A stretch of 64,000 nt of DNA from Arabidopsis thaliana (taxonomy: Eukaryota; Streptophyta; Magnoliopsida; Brassicales; Brassicaceae), in NCBI RefSeq assembly GCF_000001735.4, contig NC_003076.8:2480001-2544000 (forward strand). The letters are read 5' to 3'. The translations under genes were made by a program, and so were the position numbers. Each line of letters opens with the position of its first letter. Within the stretch, counting starts at the first letter, position 1. The notes beneath the pieces are model-generated. The model was not told the origin of the DNA. It ran no database searches and worked only from the letters and a program-made list of their open reading frames with translations. Below are positions 11,412 through 24,167 of the stretch, piece after piece.

Positions 11412-14400
11412 CTATGAGGCATCATGATTGATTTTCTGATCTATGGAGTAGGCACTACCAGGAACTTCAATCATTAGTTCATCTTCCTCTTCATTGGTAG
11501 CTGAATCAGTCTCCTGGAAACATACAGAACAAACATTTAATGCTACATCGAGTCTTTTGTAAAATTCCCCCATTTTCATTTAAGTCTCAGTCATACCTTT
11601 GTGTTCTCGTCAGCCGAGAGATCTTTTTGCTTCGGATTGTTTCTGAGTTCGTTTAAAGTGTTTTTGAGTTGCTTCCTGGCTTTGGACCGTATCAGTTTAC
11701 GTTCTGCACATTGAGCTGCAGTGACATCGGCATGGCAAGCCACACATAGTGTCCTCATGTTCTCTAGCCGGCACTCGCCTACCAATGATCCAATAAAACT
11801 TGTTATGTCAGTTGAATTCACAAATTCAAACGTTTATTGAGTGATCTAGTGTTAGGCCTATCTAGTGTATGAGATTAGGATTTACCTCCGCCTTGGTAGA
11901 CTGGAATGATATGATCCGCATGCCATGCATTTCCCTCCGTTGGATCATTAACCAGGGTTTCAAGCCTTGAACATTAGATGTGAAAATTAAGAATTTCAGT
12001 TTCAAAAATAAAGTGTATGTTCAAATGCAGTAATTAAACTCCTTATGATATTCAAATAGAACTACAAGAAAAAAGTTGGGCTTGAATGGCTCACAAGTTC
12101 TTCCGGGCAAACAATTCTGGAGCAGCTTTGTTTATGTATGTACGTCGTTTTTCCAGTGGTAAAGGCCTTAACCGTTTGACAAGTTGGTGGCAGTCTAATT
12201 TGCAGTTTGTGCAAATTCCATGTTCTATCTGAAAAAGTTCCTGAGATTTGAAACCTTACACCTGTTAGTGATGCACTAAAGATATACTTGATATGAAACT
12301 TTGTTAATCAACACTCATTTGCATTAAATAATGAAAGAATGGCCAAGAAAAACCTGGCGAATGTATCTGCTGCTTGTTCTTGTCCGGTAGTCTTCATAGC
12401 ATGCAAGCTCACAGAAAAGATCCTCTAAATACTCAGGCTCTTTGGCGTTGTATCCCCTAGATCAAACAAAAAATTTAAAGTTAATTAAAAACAGTAACCA
12501 AAAACTATCAGTCAGTAAATACACCATGTTTTCACTCACGCGCAGGGCTTTTGACAGAGTTTACAGAGTGGTTCGTTGCTCATACTCCAAGCTTGGGTGT
12601 ATTCTTTTTCCTTTCTTTGGTGACCACTTCGAAGGTTGACCTTTATCCACACTGCATTTTCAGGTAAAGGAATGCTGATCTCAGAAAACGGTGTGTTTCG
12701 TCTTTTGCTCCCTCCCCTAAGCAATCCCTGATACAAAAAACTCTTAATAATGGTTTTGGAATCAAAATATTTGGTAAGCACTTCTCAGCTACAAGATATA
12801 CCTCGCTGTTGTGACTAGTACTTTCACTCAGGTAGCTCAACTCCAGTGATAAAGGTAGTTGCAAAGGCTTTCCAAGTAGTTTCCGCTTTTCGATTGGCCG
12901 TAGCGATTTCCACTCTTTCATAAATTCTAAGATAGCAAGTACATGAACCGGGTCATCCGTAATGGATTCAGGATTTTTTTCTTTCGTGGTACCCTGACTT
13001 GGATTGCTTGCTTCAATCTCCTCTGGACGGAAGTTTTGGAAATGAGGCCTTGGTCTTGGATCTTTCCCAGGAATGCAAGAGTATAAATGAATTCTTCCAG
13101 TGTTTTGGCTCACCTGAAAGAATTTAAGATCTGATTTATATGCGTTTTCAACTCCAAACAAGTAAAGATAATGTCATTTGTAAATTTCCCAATAGAAGTA
13201 AGAATCAGATTGCAGCGTAGATCCAATAAACTTAGAAACTGACACGAGATTGAAAAGTATGCAGTGGATTCACCAAATTTGGCCTCCTTGTAATGATTGT
13301 ACTTTTCATGACCACCAAGGCAACAAGAATAACAAATGAAATATAAAGAGCCAATGCAGACTTTGAACTTTACCTCAAATCTCAGAGAATCTATGAGTGG
13401 AAAAATGGAACTGGAATCAACTTCTTTCACAAGCCCATCATCAGCAATAAGCTGCATCATAAGAAAATGTATTTACATTTTAGGACATGTCAGAGAAGAA
13501 AAATAGACCTTTCATAAGATTTAAGTTCATACATTTTTAGGCTTATGATTTTCTTGGTTTTCCTGGGCTAACATAGTCAAAGAAATGGTGCCAGAAGACC
13601 TCATGCCAGAGCCGGAACCATTCTCAACAAAAGGACAGACTTCTAATATTTCCAATTGAGAAGTCATGTCGTCCTGCTAGGCCAAAAAAATCAAAAAGCA
13701 TTCAGCCAAATGTCTCCTTGATTATGGAACTCAGATATTCATGGTATACGAAAGATAAATTCCGAGGTCATAAAGGTCCAAACTATTTGATCAATGAAAA
13801 GTCAAGAGATAAACCTTGAGATCAATAGTATTTGACACATCTGTCTCAGTTCCCGGATCGTCACAGCTTTCAACAATCTTATCAGCTACTACAGTATTTG
13901 ATTCTGATGGTTGCCCTTCAAGAACTTCTCTTTCACTGCTTTCTTCAGCAGGCTTGAAAATAGATGCTCCTCCAATCTGCCCAGACAATTTTTTTATCAT
14001 ATAAACTAATGGTTGTCATGTGAATAAAATTAAGCCTATGACATATGAATAAACCTCTATGTGGTGTGAACATCTAATGGGAAGGACAATAATCTACTGA
14101 GAATTGAGAAAAAGAGCAAAGATTTGAGAGGTACTTCGATTTCAGTCTTCCCATCATATTTTCCATCAGTGGTAGATGAAATACGGTGCAACTTCTTGTT
14201 TAGATTTTGCCAATTTGACTCGTCCATAGTATCCTGTTACATAAGAGTCGCTATTCAATTATAGTGGATAAGGCAAACTTCAAGTAACTAGTATAACAGC
14301 AGCAAACGAGTTTACCTTCGCGCAGAAGATGTATACATTTACTGCACTTGTTTGGCCTCGCCTATGTGCTCTATCCTCAGCCTTCAAAATGTAATCAATT

Positions 14401-17400
14401 GATTATGCATCTAGCAGCCTTACCGCATTTTGCAGATAGGTTTAAGAACAAGAACAAGAAGTTAAAAAGTATAAAAAGAGCAGTACAGGGAAAATACCTG
14501 AAGCAACAGAGACGGTGTTTTAGGCAATTCAAGGAACACAACATTTTGTGCTGCTGAAAAATCCAGTCCAACTCCTCCAGCTTCTACACCAATTATTGCA
14601 ATTTTTACCTGGATGGGAAAGCCAAAGCATAGGTCAAATACCACACATTCTAACAGGCACAATAAATTCAAGAGTTGATAAATGTATAGAAGATATTGTG
14701 CATACCTCACTAGAAAACTGAAATGACTGTACAGCCAATTGTCTATCTCTTGGCAATGTCGTCCCATCAATGCGAACAAAACCAATCCCTTTATCACATA
14801 TAAATTCCTGAAAAGCAATAATCACAAGAAAAAATTTAAAAGCAAAATACTTGTTCGAATATGTTAAATGAGCTAGCAGAGATATAAAGTTTTGAATTTT
14901 CAAAGAGTTAATGACGAGAATTAAATATATTAACCTGAATTCCATCCAGAACCTTATGGTGATGTGCAAAAACGACCATTTTAGTTGAGCTTCTGTCTCC
15001 ATCAATTTCTTCTGGGGTATAATCCAATCCTGATAGAAGTGGATGTAGAGATAACCATTCACGAAAGGCAGAAAGCTTTGCAATGCCAAGTTGTTGATAG
15101 GAAAGTTTCCCACATAGTTGATTCTCTTTGTCAGCTAAAGCACAACAAAAGGAAAAAATGAAAAAAAAAAGAGAGAGAGTCAAATATATGCAAAGAGAAT
15201 TGTCTCCTTGACATCTATGGAAAGAAAACAGTCAAAACATACAGTTAGGGCCATCAGAATTCTCTGCGTTTACATGTCCAGCTTCATTTGATCCACGAGC
15301 ATTTTGGTCTATACTTAAAAGGCAGCATGTGTTAAAACAGTGTACGGACCACAGTAGTTAACTAGATGTAAACTCCAAGACACTTAAGGTTTGTGTTAAT
15401 GGCAAAAATATAATGCCTCGAATACTGATGATAAAAACAGTTCAACATCATCACTAGGTTGGTATAAAGCCAGCCACATACCAGGTTCATGTGACTTCTC
15501 TGTGACTTCTGCTATAGCACCATCCTTTTGTTTCTTAGCCTCGCTGACAATAGCCATTGCTAAAGCTATATCAGACTTCTTTAGCAAGATGGTTACGATT
15601 TGCCTACGTTTTGGGGGTAACTGTGTTAACAAATGCTGCTTCAGTCTTCTTATCTATAACAAACAAAAAGGAATTTTCACATGACATAGTTCTCCACCAA
15701 ATCACAACACAATACAAGAAACTTTGGCATAACATATAAGTGATATCATTTCTTTTCTTTTTTTCTTCACAAATTTCACGAACAGCTCCAGGCAATAAAC
15801 AGATAGTTAACTGAACTGTGAATGTTGGAACATGGGAATATTTTCACCCACAACTCTAAATTTAATTCTCTTCATATTTATCTAGAAATACTTCTAAAGT
15901 TATAAGTTGTAACAAACATTCAAATTATGGTTTGAGAGACTAGTCCTATCTGAATTCTGAGGAAAATTCAATTAGAAAAAAACAAGTTTCCCAGTATCGA
16001 CCATTGTTACGGAACCATTAATGCCAAACTGAAATAGAAGTATAAGAATTTACCATCACTGTTTGGTTTAGCAGTATGTTTAACTCCAGTAAGCGAGTAC
16101 CCTTGGAAAAATCCTGAATCGTTGAACAAAAGATTTGTTACCATCTCGCAACATTAACAAAAGAAAAAACTAAGATAAGGGAACCAAAGTTCATATCAGA
16201 AAGGAAGTGATTGAAAAGAAATAAAATGAAGTATGATAGCAACATCCTCTATGGGTGACCATTTACCATGCAATGGGAGTATTATGCACTTAAAATATGG
16301 AATAATGACGACACAACAGGCTACCACATAAAGTCCAAATTTACCTGGAAAATCTTCCCTTGGATACCTCTGACAAGCCCAACTTCACAATAGGTTTTCG
16401 CAAACTCATACTTATCTTTTCCCAGCAAACCAGGCCTGGTGACAGAATCAGTGTTAGAAAAGGTAAGTAGTGCGAATCCAATCTTTTATGTCAAAAAGTT
16501 TGCAGATGACTTGCCATAGCATGTTTATCTGATGGAAAATGTCGAAGGGCCTGTGGTCACATAGGAAACAAATATAAGGATAAATTACAAATTCGAAGTA
16601 AATGGAAGATACTGATTTTTACAGAGTTAAGTTTCCACAACCTCGATACAGAAGGAGTTCCTGACAACAGAATTATGTGCTTAACCTTTTCAGCAACATC
16701 AAGGACTGTCTTTATCTGCAAAACATAACCGAACGTATTTTGACTACCAACCTTTTTTAAAAAGCACAAAATCTCCACTCAGAGTTAAGGATGTCTCATG
16801 AAGTGTTAGAGAAAGTGTCACTGAATCATCTCTGTGTTTATCGAAGGTAATTAAAGTCAACCAGGAAATCATAGAAAAGGGGACACAGGAAGCCATGCTT
16901 AAAAATCTCATTAATGAGGAAAACGAATTCTTACATACCTCAGGTGGATCTGACTTCTTTTTCGAACATCGTAGATGATGAGATTCATCTACTATCAAGA
17001 GGGCCCATTCTCGCTCTAGCATGGTCGTCCGGAGATGCTGAAGCATCTTGTATGAGATAACCACAACTTTTGGCCATCTTGGTAAATAGGCAGGATTATC
17101 TTGATGACCGAATACTGAAACCAAAAGTTTCATCAAACACAACTCGATTTGAAAAGATAGCCAATTAAAGCTTTAGCTTTAGAGCTCCAGAGGAGAAAAA
17201 AAAAGTATTAGAGACAGAAATTGCTAAATTGCAATTCTGTATTCCATCAGTTAATATGTGCAGGACTTGGAAGTGAAAGATAAAACCAGAAAGGTAACAC
17301 GCAAAATTGTTAATTCTGTATTCAACTAATGTAGCTAACAAGTGCAAGACACATAAGTTTAGAAGAGAAAAGATAGGCAATTCAGTAGAGACTTTTACCG

Positions 17401-18484
17401 AGATGTACGTCAGAAGGCAAACAAGATGGCAACCAACGTTCCAATTCTTCTGCCCATGTGAAACGCAAAACAGCAGGACAGACAACAAGTATGGAACCCT
17501 CACTTATGAAGCAACCGGCAATGGCGATGGCCTGACACAAGATTGAACACTCAAGATTAACTACTTTACCAAACTACTAAAAACTTTCTTCTACAATACC
17601 AAATATATAACCTGAAGCGTCTTTCCAAGCCCCATTTCATCAGCAATGAAACACCTGCCACCTCTCCGTAAACCAAATCTTAGACCATCAAGTTGGAAAG
17701 GCAAAAGGGCATTCACCAATTTCCTTGGCAGGGTTTCAATCAGTTGTTCAACCTTCTCCTCCGTATAATGTTCAGGTAAACAAGGTTGCCATTTCCCGGA
17801 AATATATGACTGAGAAAGTTTCTCAACAACAGCCAACGTTTTCCAAGGTACCCCTTCAACTTCAACGCTCTTGGACCTTTTAAGACATCCAGAGACCTTA
17901 TTGTAGTCTCTAATCTTATAAACCCCAGCTTTTCCTCCATCATCATTTTGAGTGTAGTGTAAAGGAATCGCCTGAAAGTAAAATCAACTAGAATATCAAC
18001 TTCGTTCTTCGCATTATACTAAAACCCCTAAAAAATCGGAGACTCAAAATTTCCCCTTTTCGTAAAATTCTCTTCTACATTTCGTCACCCTTTAACAAAA
18101 AACAAAACTTTACGCGAGAAAACTCAGAGAAGAACTTACATCAGATAGAATCTTTCTCAATTGACGAAGGCACTCTTGTTCTTCAGGGCATCGAAACCCT
18201 TGCAATTGAACCGGCGTAACCGAAAACGAATCAGGAGAACAGATCTCGAGCCTGACGCGAAACTTTTCCGGCACACTAGTACTCAATACTCGTACCGGTT
18301 CGTAGTTCCGATACCCTTCTTGAGGACACACATCGTTACTACCGTCAAGCTTTCGACATTTAGCTAACCTGAAATCTTGTTGTCGCTGTGGGTTTTCCGA
18401 AGAATCGAACGACTGCTTTCGTTTCTCCGCAAAAGCTAACCGAGTCGCTTCGTCTCTTCGCCTTTGCTCTTCGGAAACCTCCAT
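11412..18484 (-). CDS. SNF2-family translocase with HNH endonuclease domain, ZRANB3-like
   Basis: Animal ZRANB3 is a structure-specific ATPase/annealing helicase and nuclease that remodels stalled replication forks; this is the plant counterpart by architecture. There are many exons; the first is 18140-18484 and the last 11412-11513. SNF2 motifs in order are DEMGLGKT (17618-17641, Walker A), ILVVCPAVLRFTW (about 17450-17500), DESH (16978-16989), SGTP (16653-16664), VRIDGTT (about 14775) and RAHRRGQ (14352-14372). Then comes a substrate-recognition-like segment NTGRIHLYS (about 13090), a cysteine cluster (CKLCQKPC, FCELACYEDY, EHGICTNCKLDC; about 12200-12560) and the HNH core WHADHIIPVYQGGG (exon 11886-11965) followed by ENMRTLCVACH (exon 11597-11778). 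The order matches ZRANB3 from the SNF2 domain to the C-terminus. I recall the locus as At5g07810. I see no PIP box, APIM or NZF finger, but have not read every exon exhaustively. Confidence 0.9.
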
Positions 18485-18860
18485 TGATTGAATCTGAGAG
18501 TTGTGTGAAGAAGTGAAGAGAAGACATTTTGAATTTTGAAACGCAAGAGCATGAACAAGTGAAGAGCGGGTGCGAAGAAACCACACGTGTCAACTACACA
18601 CGTGTGAATTAAAATTAAAATCCGGTTCGGTACCAAAAAACCAATCAAACCGGATTTCCAATTTTATAACAGAGTACTATTTCGAGAAACAAATCTTGAA
18701 CTCAAGTCATCTACAATCTTCAAGACCTCTCTATAAACTCAGCATCGTAGAAAAGAAAATATGATTTCTTTGAAAATTTTACATTATAAAGATTCATGAA
18801 CCAAAAACAAACCATTTTTCCTTTAAACCAATTCACAACTTTGATCTCTTTCTCAAGGAC
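18485..18860 (-). promoter_or_regulatory. Promoter of the SNF2-HNH gene
   Basis: This 376-bp spacer separates two minus-strand genes: the 3' end of the calmodulin-binding gene on the right and the start of SNF2-HNH on the left. It contains two perfect CACGTG G-boxes, so promoter activity for the SNF2-HNH gene probably sits here. No other gene is visible. Confidence 0.65.
18584..18604. promoter_or_regulatory. Paired G-boxes (CACGTG x2)
   Basis: CACGTG occurs at 18584-18589 and 18599-18604, both inside ACACGTGT palindromes and 15 bp apart centre to centre. They lie 100-120 bp upstream of the SNF2-HNH start codon. G-boxes bind bZIP and bHLH factors; whether these are used is inference. Confidence 0.75.
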
Positions 18861-20546
18861 TTAGCAGCCTTCAACGACTTGTGAAGATGTGGATTTGCTC
18901 TGAATCTTCTTCTTCTGAGATGTTCTGTTGTTATCTTGAAGAGAGATAACAGTTTCAAAAGCACCAACCAATGCTTTAACTTTACTTTTCCTCACTTCTT
19001 CAAGCTTATTCACAGTCTCTTCAATCACATTATTGAAAAGTGTCTGCAATTTCTTCTTCACTTCCACTTTTCTGTGTCTCAGAACAACTTTCTCTCGTTT
19101 ACCTTCACCGTTAATCTTCCCAACACCTTCTCTTTTATCTTTCAGGCTCTTCTTCTTTTTGTTCACATCACTTGTTCTGAGTTTTGGTTCTTGAACAACT
19201 ATCTTCTTGAATTTGATCGATGTTGTAGTGGAATCTTCTGGTTTTGGTTCAAGAACTTTCCCTTTCTTGAAATTCATTTGCTGCTTTGTTGGAGGAGGAG
19301 GTGGAGTAACCTTTAAACCAATCCTTTTCGGTCTAATCTTGCTTTCGGGTTTCGGATTAGTAACAAGATTAGCAGAACCACTCTGTTTCTTCTCAGGCAA
19401 ACTAGTCTTGGACCTGGAAGTAGTCTGTCTTATTGGCCTAGGATCTGACCCTGTAACCACCTCTGAGGGTGGAGGCAAAGATGGTAATAAGCTAAGACTT
19501 TTCTTGCCGGTGCTTCTTATGATTTTCTTCTCAGAAGATTGCTGAGTCTCACTGATCTTAACACTTTTGGTGCTCATCTTCTTCTTCTTCTTCTCAACAC
19601 TAGATTCAACAACATACAATGTCTTCTCCACCGCATCATCAGGTCTAACCGGTTCATCAATGTTCGTCTTCTCTTTGTTCTTCAGATTCTTTAAACGTTC
19701 CTCTTTAGAATTCTTGTTCTCGCTGATCCTTGAAACCTTCTGAGCATCAAGACTCGTTTTCTCCAATACATCATCACATCTAACTGGCTCATCGATCTTC
19801 GCCTTCTCTTTGTTCTTCAGAGTATCCTCTTTAGAACTCTTGTTCTCACTGATCCTTGAAACCTTCTTAACTTCAAGATCTGTCTTCTCTAATACATCAT
19901 CACATCTAACCGGTTCAACAATCTTCCCCTTCTCTTTGTTCTTCAAATTCTTCGAAAGATCCTCTTTAGGACTTTTGTTCTGGCTGATCCTTGAAGCCTT
20001 ATTTACAACAAGATTAGTCTTCTTGACCGTTCTCACAACAGGTGAAACACTCGGACTAGTACTCTTGGTTTCACTCTTCTTAACGTGTAAACCATCACAA
20101 GATTTGACAACCTCACCAGCAGCTTCTCTCTTTGCAGCCTGCAATGATGACTTGTCCGGTTTAGAAACATTCCCCAAGGACTTCCTCAAAGTCTCACCCT
20201 TCCCCAAATCTCCACTGTCAACATTCTTTTTCTTAGCCACCTTCCATGGTTTGATCACCAAATCTTCCTCACGCCTCTTCCCATGTTTACATAGATCATG
20301 AGTAGAACTCGTTTGGTTCCCACGGTAACGGGTTTGAACCTGAGCTTTGCCTGTCTTTTTATCTAAAACTCGTGTTGAATACCGCTTCAAACTCGCATGA
20401 TTGGTCTCTGCAGCTGGATGAAGAACATCATCATCTCCTTGAACTTCCTCATCCACTACAGGGATAGTTTCCACAGATATCTCCATTGGGTTTGCATCAT
20501 CCAAACAACACTTGTCATCAACTTGTGAAATATTCTCCTCAGACAT
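18861..20546 (-). CDS. Plant calmodulin-binding domain protein, lysine-rich, with internal repeats
   Basis: A single uninterrupted coding exon gives 561 aa; I recall At5g07820, calmodulin-binding protein-related. The C-terminal segment of roughly residues 480-545 (KKLQTLFNNVIEETVNKLEE then KSKVKALVGAFETVISLQD) resembles the plant calmodulin-binding domain found at the end of such proteins, an amphipathic basic helix. The rest is low-complexity, rich in Lys, Ser and Glu. Residues about 178-309 (nucleotides 19620-20018) are three tandem copies of a 42-45 aa unit containing SRISxNK, LKNKEK and EPVRxDDxxEKT. The N-terminal 45 residues are acidic. The protein is probably intrinsically disordered apart from the C-terminus. 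Its cellular role is not known to me. Calcium/calmodulin binding is inferred from the domain. Confidence 0.85.
   Translation of the reverse strand: MSEENISQVDDKCCLDDANPMEISVETIPVVDEEVQGDDDVLHPAAETNHASLKRYSTRVLDKKTGKAQVQTRYRGNQTSSTHDLCKHGKRREEDLVIKPWKVAKKKNVDSGDLGKGETLRKSLGNVSKPDKSSLQAAKREAAGEVVKSCDGLHVKKSETKSTSPSVSPVVRTVKKTNLVVNKASRISQNKSPKEDLSKNLKNKEKGKIVEPVRCDDVLEKTDLEVKKVSRISENKSSKEDTLKNKEKAKIDEPVRCDDVLEKTSLDAQKVSRISENKNSKEERLKNLKNKEKTNIDEPVRPDDAVEKTLYVVESSVEKKKKKMSTKSVKISETQQSSEKKIIRSTGKKSLSLLPSLPPPSEVVTGSDPRPIRQTTSRSKTSLPEKKQSGSANLVTNPKPESKIRPKRIGLKVTPPPPPTKQQMNFKKGKVLEPKPEDSTTTSIKFKKIVVQEPKLRTSDVNKKKKSLKDKREGVGKINGEGKREKVVLRHRKVEVKKKLQTLFNNVIEETVNKLEEVRKSKVKALVGAFETVISLQDNNRTSQKKKIQSKSTSSQVVEGC
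19620..20018 (-). repeat. Three tandem 42-45 aa coding repeats
   Basis: Repeat 1 covers about residues 178-222, repeat 2 223-264 and repeat 3 265-309 of the calmodulin-binding protein. All share SRISxNK, a KE pair, LKNKEK or KNKEK, and EPVRxDDxxEKT. Repeats 1 and 2 share the exact tail EPVRCDDVLEKT. Confidence 0.9.
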
Positions 20547-23500
20547 TGCAACTTATTACAACAACTACAGAGAACATAATGTACTGATCATCAAAATCAC
20601 AAATTTTGGGAGCTTAAATCATTTAAACAACACACATAATGATCCTAAACTGTTTTTCTCAGATTTTGAGAATGAAAAGTACAAAATTGAATCTTTGGTT
20701 CCAACGTCAATAAATAAGCAATTACATCAACAACCAACAACAACCAAAAAATCCAAGTTTGATCATGACTGAATTCAATAACATAATTACCACAAAAAGA
20801 AAAACAGATTTGGTTTATGATCTCAAGTTTTGATCAAGACTAGAGTTATAGTAACATAGTTGATCCTTTAACAAAAAAAAGTTATAGTAAGATAGTTCTA
20901 AGAAATTACAATGAAGTCAACTGTGATGAAAATGTGAGATACAAATAGAAAGATGTTGTTACCTTTAGATCACCCAACTCTTCAATAATTATTTTCCCAA
21001 AAAAAAAAAAAAAACTCTTAGAGAACTGAAGCTGAAGAACAAAATACTAAATAGTTTTGTCCAGAAGAGGATGAAGAGTGTGATTAGAGAATTTGAGAAG
21101 AAAAAGGAGAAAGTTAGATTTGATTAGAAGAAAAACAAATGAGGTCAACAAATCTTTAATTGAACGAAAGAGAGGGAAGGAGAGAATCTTTTGACAATTT
21201 TTTCTTCTAATATTTTCAGTTTTGGACTTTATTAATACAGAGCCATATGATTTTGCAATTTATTCTAAGTGACCATATTAATTAGTCAAAACATGTTTAA
21301 GATCTAGTATTTCTTTTGATACAACATAAAAGGAAAATAATTGAATTATTTCATTTCATTTATTAAAATTAAACTGAAGATTGAAAATTTATGATGGTAA
21401 CAAACAAAATTCAAACTTAAAAAACTCAATAGTAGTCCATATAATAATACTGTGTATATTAATATATTAAGCTTTTAGGTTTTGACGGATCGGGAGATAT
21501 GGAAACAAAAAGTCTTTTTGTATTTTTCTAAAGAATGATGCCTTCCGCGATGGACCGACTTTGGATTCTTTTGATTATATATTGCAAAAAGATAAGATCT
21601 ACATGCTGACTTCCAAAAAGAACAGAGATGCTCTAAATAATTTCTAATAATTCGTGCCATTTCTATATTATTCAAGTAAATAATACTTTGTAAAATTTAA
21701 TACTTTTCGTGGTTGTAAAGCTTATTATACCTAAATTATATTTTTTTTAAAAAATTTGTATCAAATGTGCTGCAATTTAGCAACATAGAAAAATTGTGAT
21801 ACATCAAAAGAACCTTGTTATCAAATGTGGTTACTGGTTATGCCCATTTGAAACCAACACTATCGCCCATTTCAATCTGAAATAACATAATCTGAAATAA
21901 CATTTTCTGAAAGCCCAATTCCGAGAAAGGCCGAGCTTATAACACCTGAGGCCCAAAGTTTCAATTTCTGTTTGCTGATTCTAGAAAATTTACAAAAATG
22001 TATACATTGTGATCATCCTACATATAAAGTAGCTTACCAACAATTCACAAAAGACTAAGCTATATTGCGTGTAAAGCAGAAATAAGTAAAAAGAATATTA
22101 CAGTTTTCTGAAAAAAACATATAGGATATAACATTGAAAGCTAACTATTGCCTACAAAATACTTGTTGTACAAAGTATCAAATAATATATGTAAATGTAC
22201 TTTGAAACCGGCAAATGATATATATATATATATTTTTTAAATGATATTTACATCTCTTAATTTTGATTGAAAATATATAGATAGGGATATAGTAAAGAGA
22301 AATAAAGGGATAATATGACATCTGTATTATTATTTTCTTTTTGATATAAAGGACAGATCTGTTTCAATTGATTGCTTCTGATTTAAGCATGACACGAGGC
22401 AATACTGACTGAAATGTCATCGAGTGACAGATGCACCGATTCGAACCACCTTCCTTCCACAGTTGTTACCATTCGCAATTGTTCTTTCTGACACCACAAT
22501 CTTAATTTATTAGTTACTACCTCTTTTGCTCCTATTATTTGTTTCTTTAATTGTGTTTATTTTATTAATCTGGATTTGCCTTTTTAGCATAAGCAAATAC
22601 AAAAAAAAGTTATTCCTTTAAGATCTAATCCTGTTTAGTAATGTTCTCTAGATATTATTGGTTATGCAACTTGTGCTTGGAAAATTTTTAAAGTATAATA
22701 GTTGAAAGTGACTTTCTTTTGTAGATTTTGAACTTATTTGAATAGTCATGAGATGAGAACAAAACAACATACTTCCAAACTGACTATGTTTTGTAGATTT
22801 TTAATATAGTATCATTGTCATATTGGTTTTGAAAATTGACTAACGTTGGAAATATTTCTACAAAATAATTTGTCTTTTCTGGTCTTAAAAGTGAGTTGAT
22901 TGTGTTTAACCAAGTAATTCATTTACAAGTAAGTGATCATTGTGTAACTAATGTAACTTGAGAGAAATATACTCAAACAAACTTCAGTAGTAAGAAAGAA
23001 AAAAAAGAGTAAAGCTAAAAGCCAAAAGTGAATGAATTAATTATTAATATTTGTCACACCAATTTCGACCGATCTTACTTGTTTTCAAAGAGATGCTTCA
23101 ACTGTTTTGTTTGTTTCTGTTAAACCAAAATCAATTAACGAGAATAAAAAGGAATTAACGAATAAAAAGTGGTAGAAAGCTCATGTTTCAAGAGAAGGTT
23201 TTGATTCATCAACCAAGTTGCACCAACTCCATATATATTACCAAAACCAAAATAAATTTACATATTTGGAAAGAACATAAATTGGACAGAACATATCAAG
23301 CATGTAATATACAGAAGCCGACAAATTGCAAAATTTACCTAAACCCCATCTTACACCACCGTCAGATTCTGATGTAAGTATTATCAAAGCTCAAGAACAA
23401 TCACATCATCAGAATCTAACTTATATATCAAAGGTCCAGAATTTTCTCCATTGAAGCTGGATTCTAAGGTCAGTTCTTACTTCTTTATCTCAATCTGATG

Positions 23501-24167
23501 ATTCCATATCGAAAGTCTTACTTTTTCACTTCAATTTCAATCTGATGATTCTAAGATCTTTGATTCGAGGTCGATCTCTGATAGTTACTACATGTTTCTG
23601 GGTTTATTTATTTTTAATCCATATAGTAATTAAAAACTCTTATGAGGTTTAATTATGGTTACTTGAGAATTTGCAATCGTCATCTTTCTTTGACTCCTAT
23701 CCATTTTTTGGTTTTTCCTTTGTTTAATTTCTGTTTCATAATTGTAATTGTAAATTAACCAAAACAAATTGATCAGAAACCTTTTTCCTATGGAATATTT
23801 ATCACACGCAAGCCTGTGAGTTGTGACTCTGTAATCACTTCCTTGTTCTGGTAATTTCAGTGGTTAAGGCTCTCCTTTTTTCTGATGTTGTCAGCAAAAG
23901 TTAGTTTTTCTTCTTCTTTAATGGGTTAATTACACCTAAATCTCTGGTTATTAAACAATCCAGAAAGAAAAAAAGTTTATTCCTTCCTCTATGTATATAG
24001 TTTCACATGCAAGCATCACTTGTTTGTTCTGACAAATTGCAGAGTTTTGAGTTCTGTTTTTTTTTTTTTCTAATGTTTTGTCTTTAAGAAAGTTCTGTTT
24101 TTTTTTCTGCAGGAAAGTTATCAAAAGTTTTGAGAGCTTTGGATAGTGAAGCTCAAAGAACTAAACA
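20547..24167. promoter_or_regulatory. Divergent intergenic region (calmodulin-binding gene and GUS2)
   Basis: About 3.6 kb between two divergently transcribed genes. On the left, a probable 5' UTR intron of the calmodulin-binding gene runs from about 20962 (AAAG|GTAAC, minus strand) down to 20552. On the right, GUS2 has a probable 5' UTR intron 23469-24112. The middle, about 21200-23380, is AT-rich with no supportable gene. It contains a (TA)n run near 22218-22232 and a GGCCCA motif at 21950-21955. I could not identify a transposon in it. Confidence 0.5.

Noticed and set aside
18936..20301. Several plus-strand open frames across the calmodulin-binding gene
   Set aside because: They are antisense shadows of lysine/glutamate-rich codons, giving Phe/Leu/Ser-rich nonsense proteins.
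22425..22470. tRNA-like GATTCGAACCACC sequence (minus-strand T-loop look-alike)
   Set aside because: No matching T-stem, acceptor stem, D-arm or anticodon arm could be found around it.
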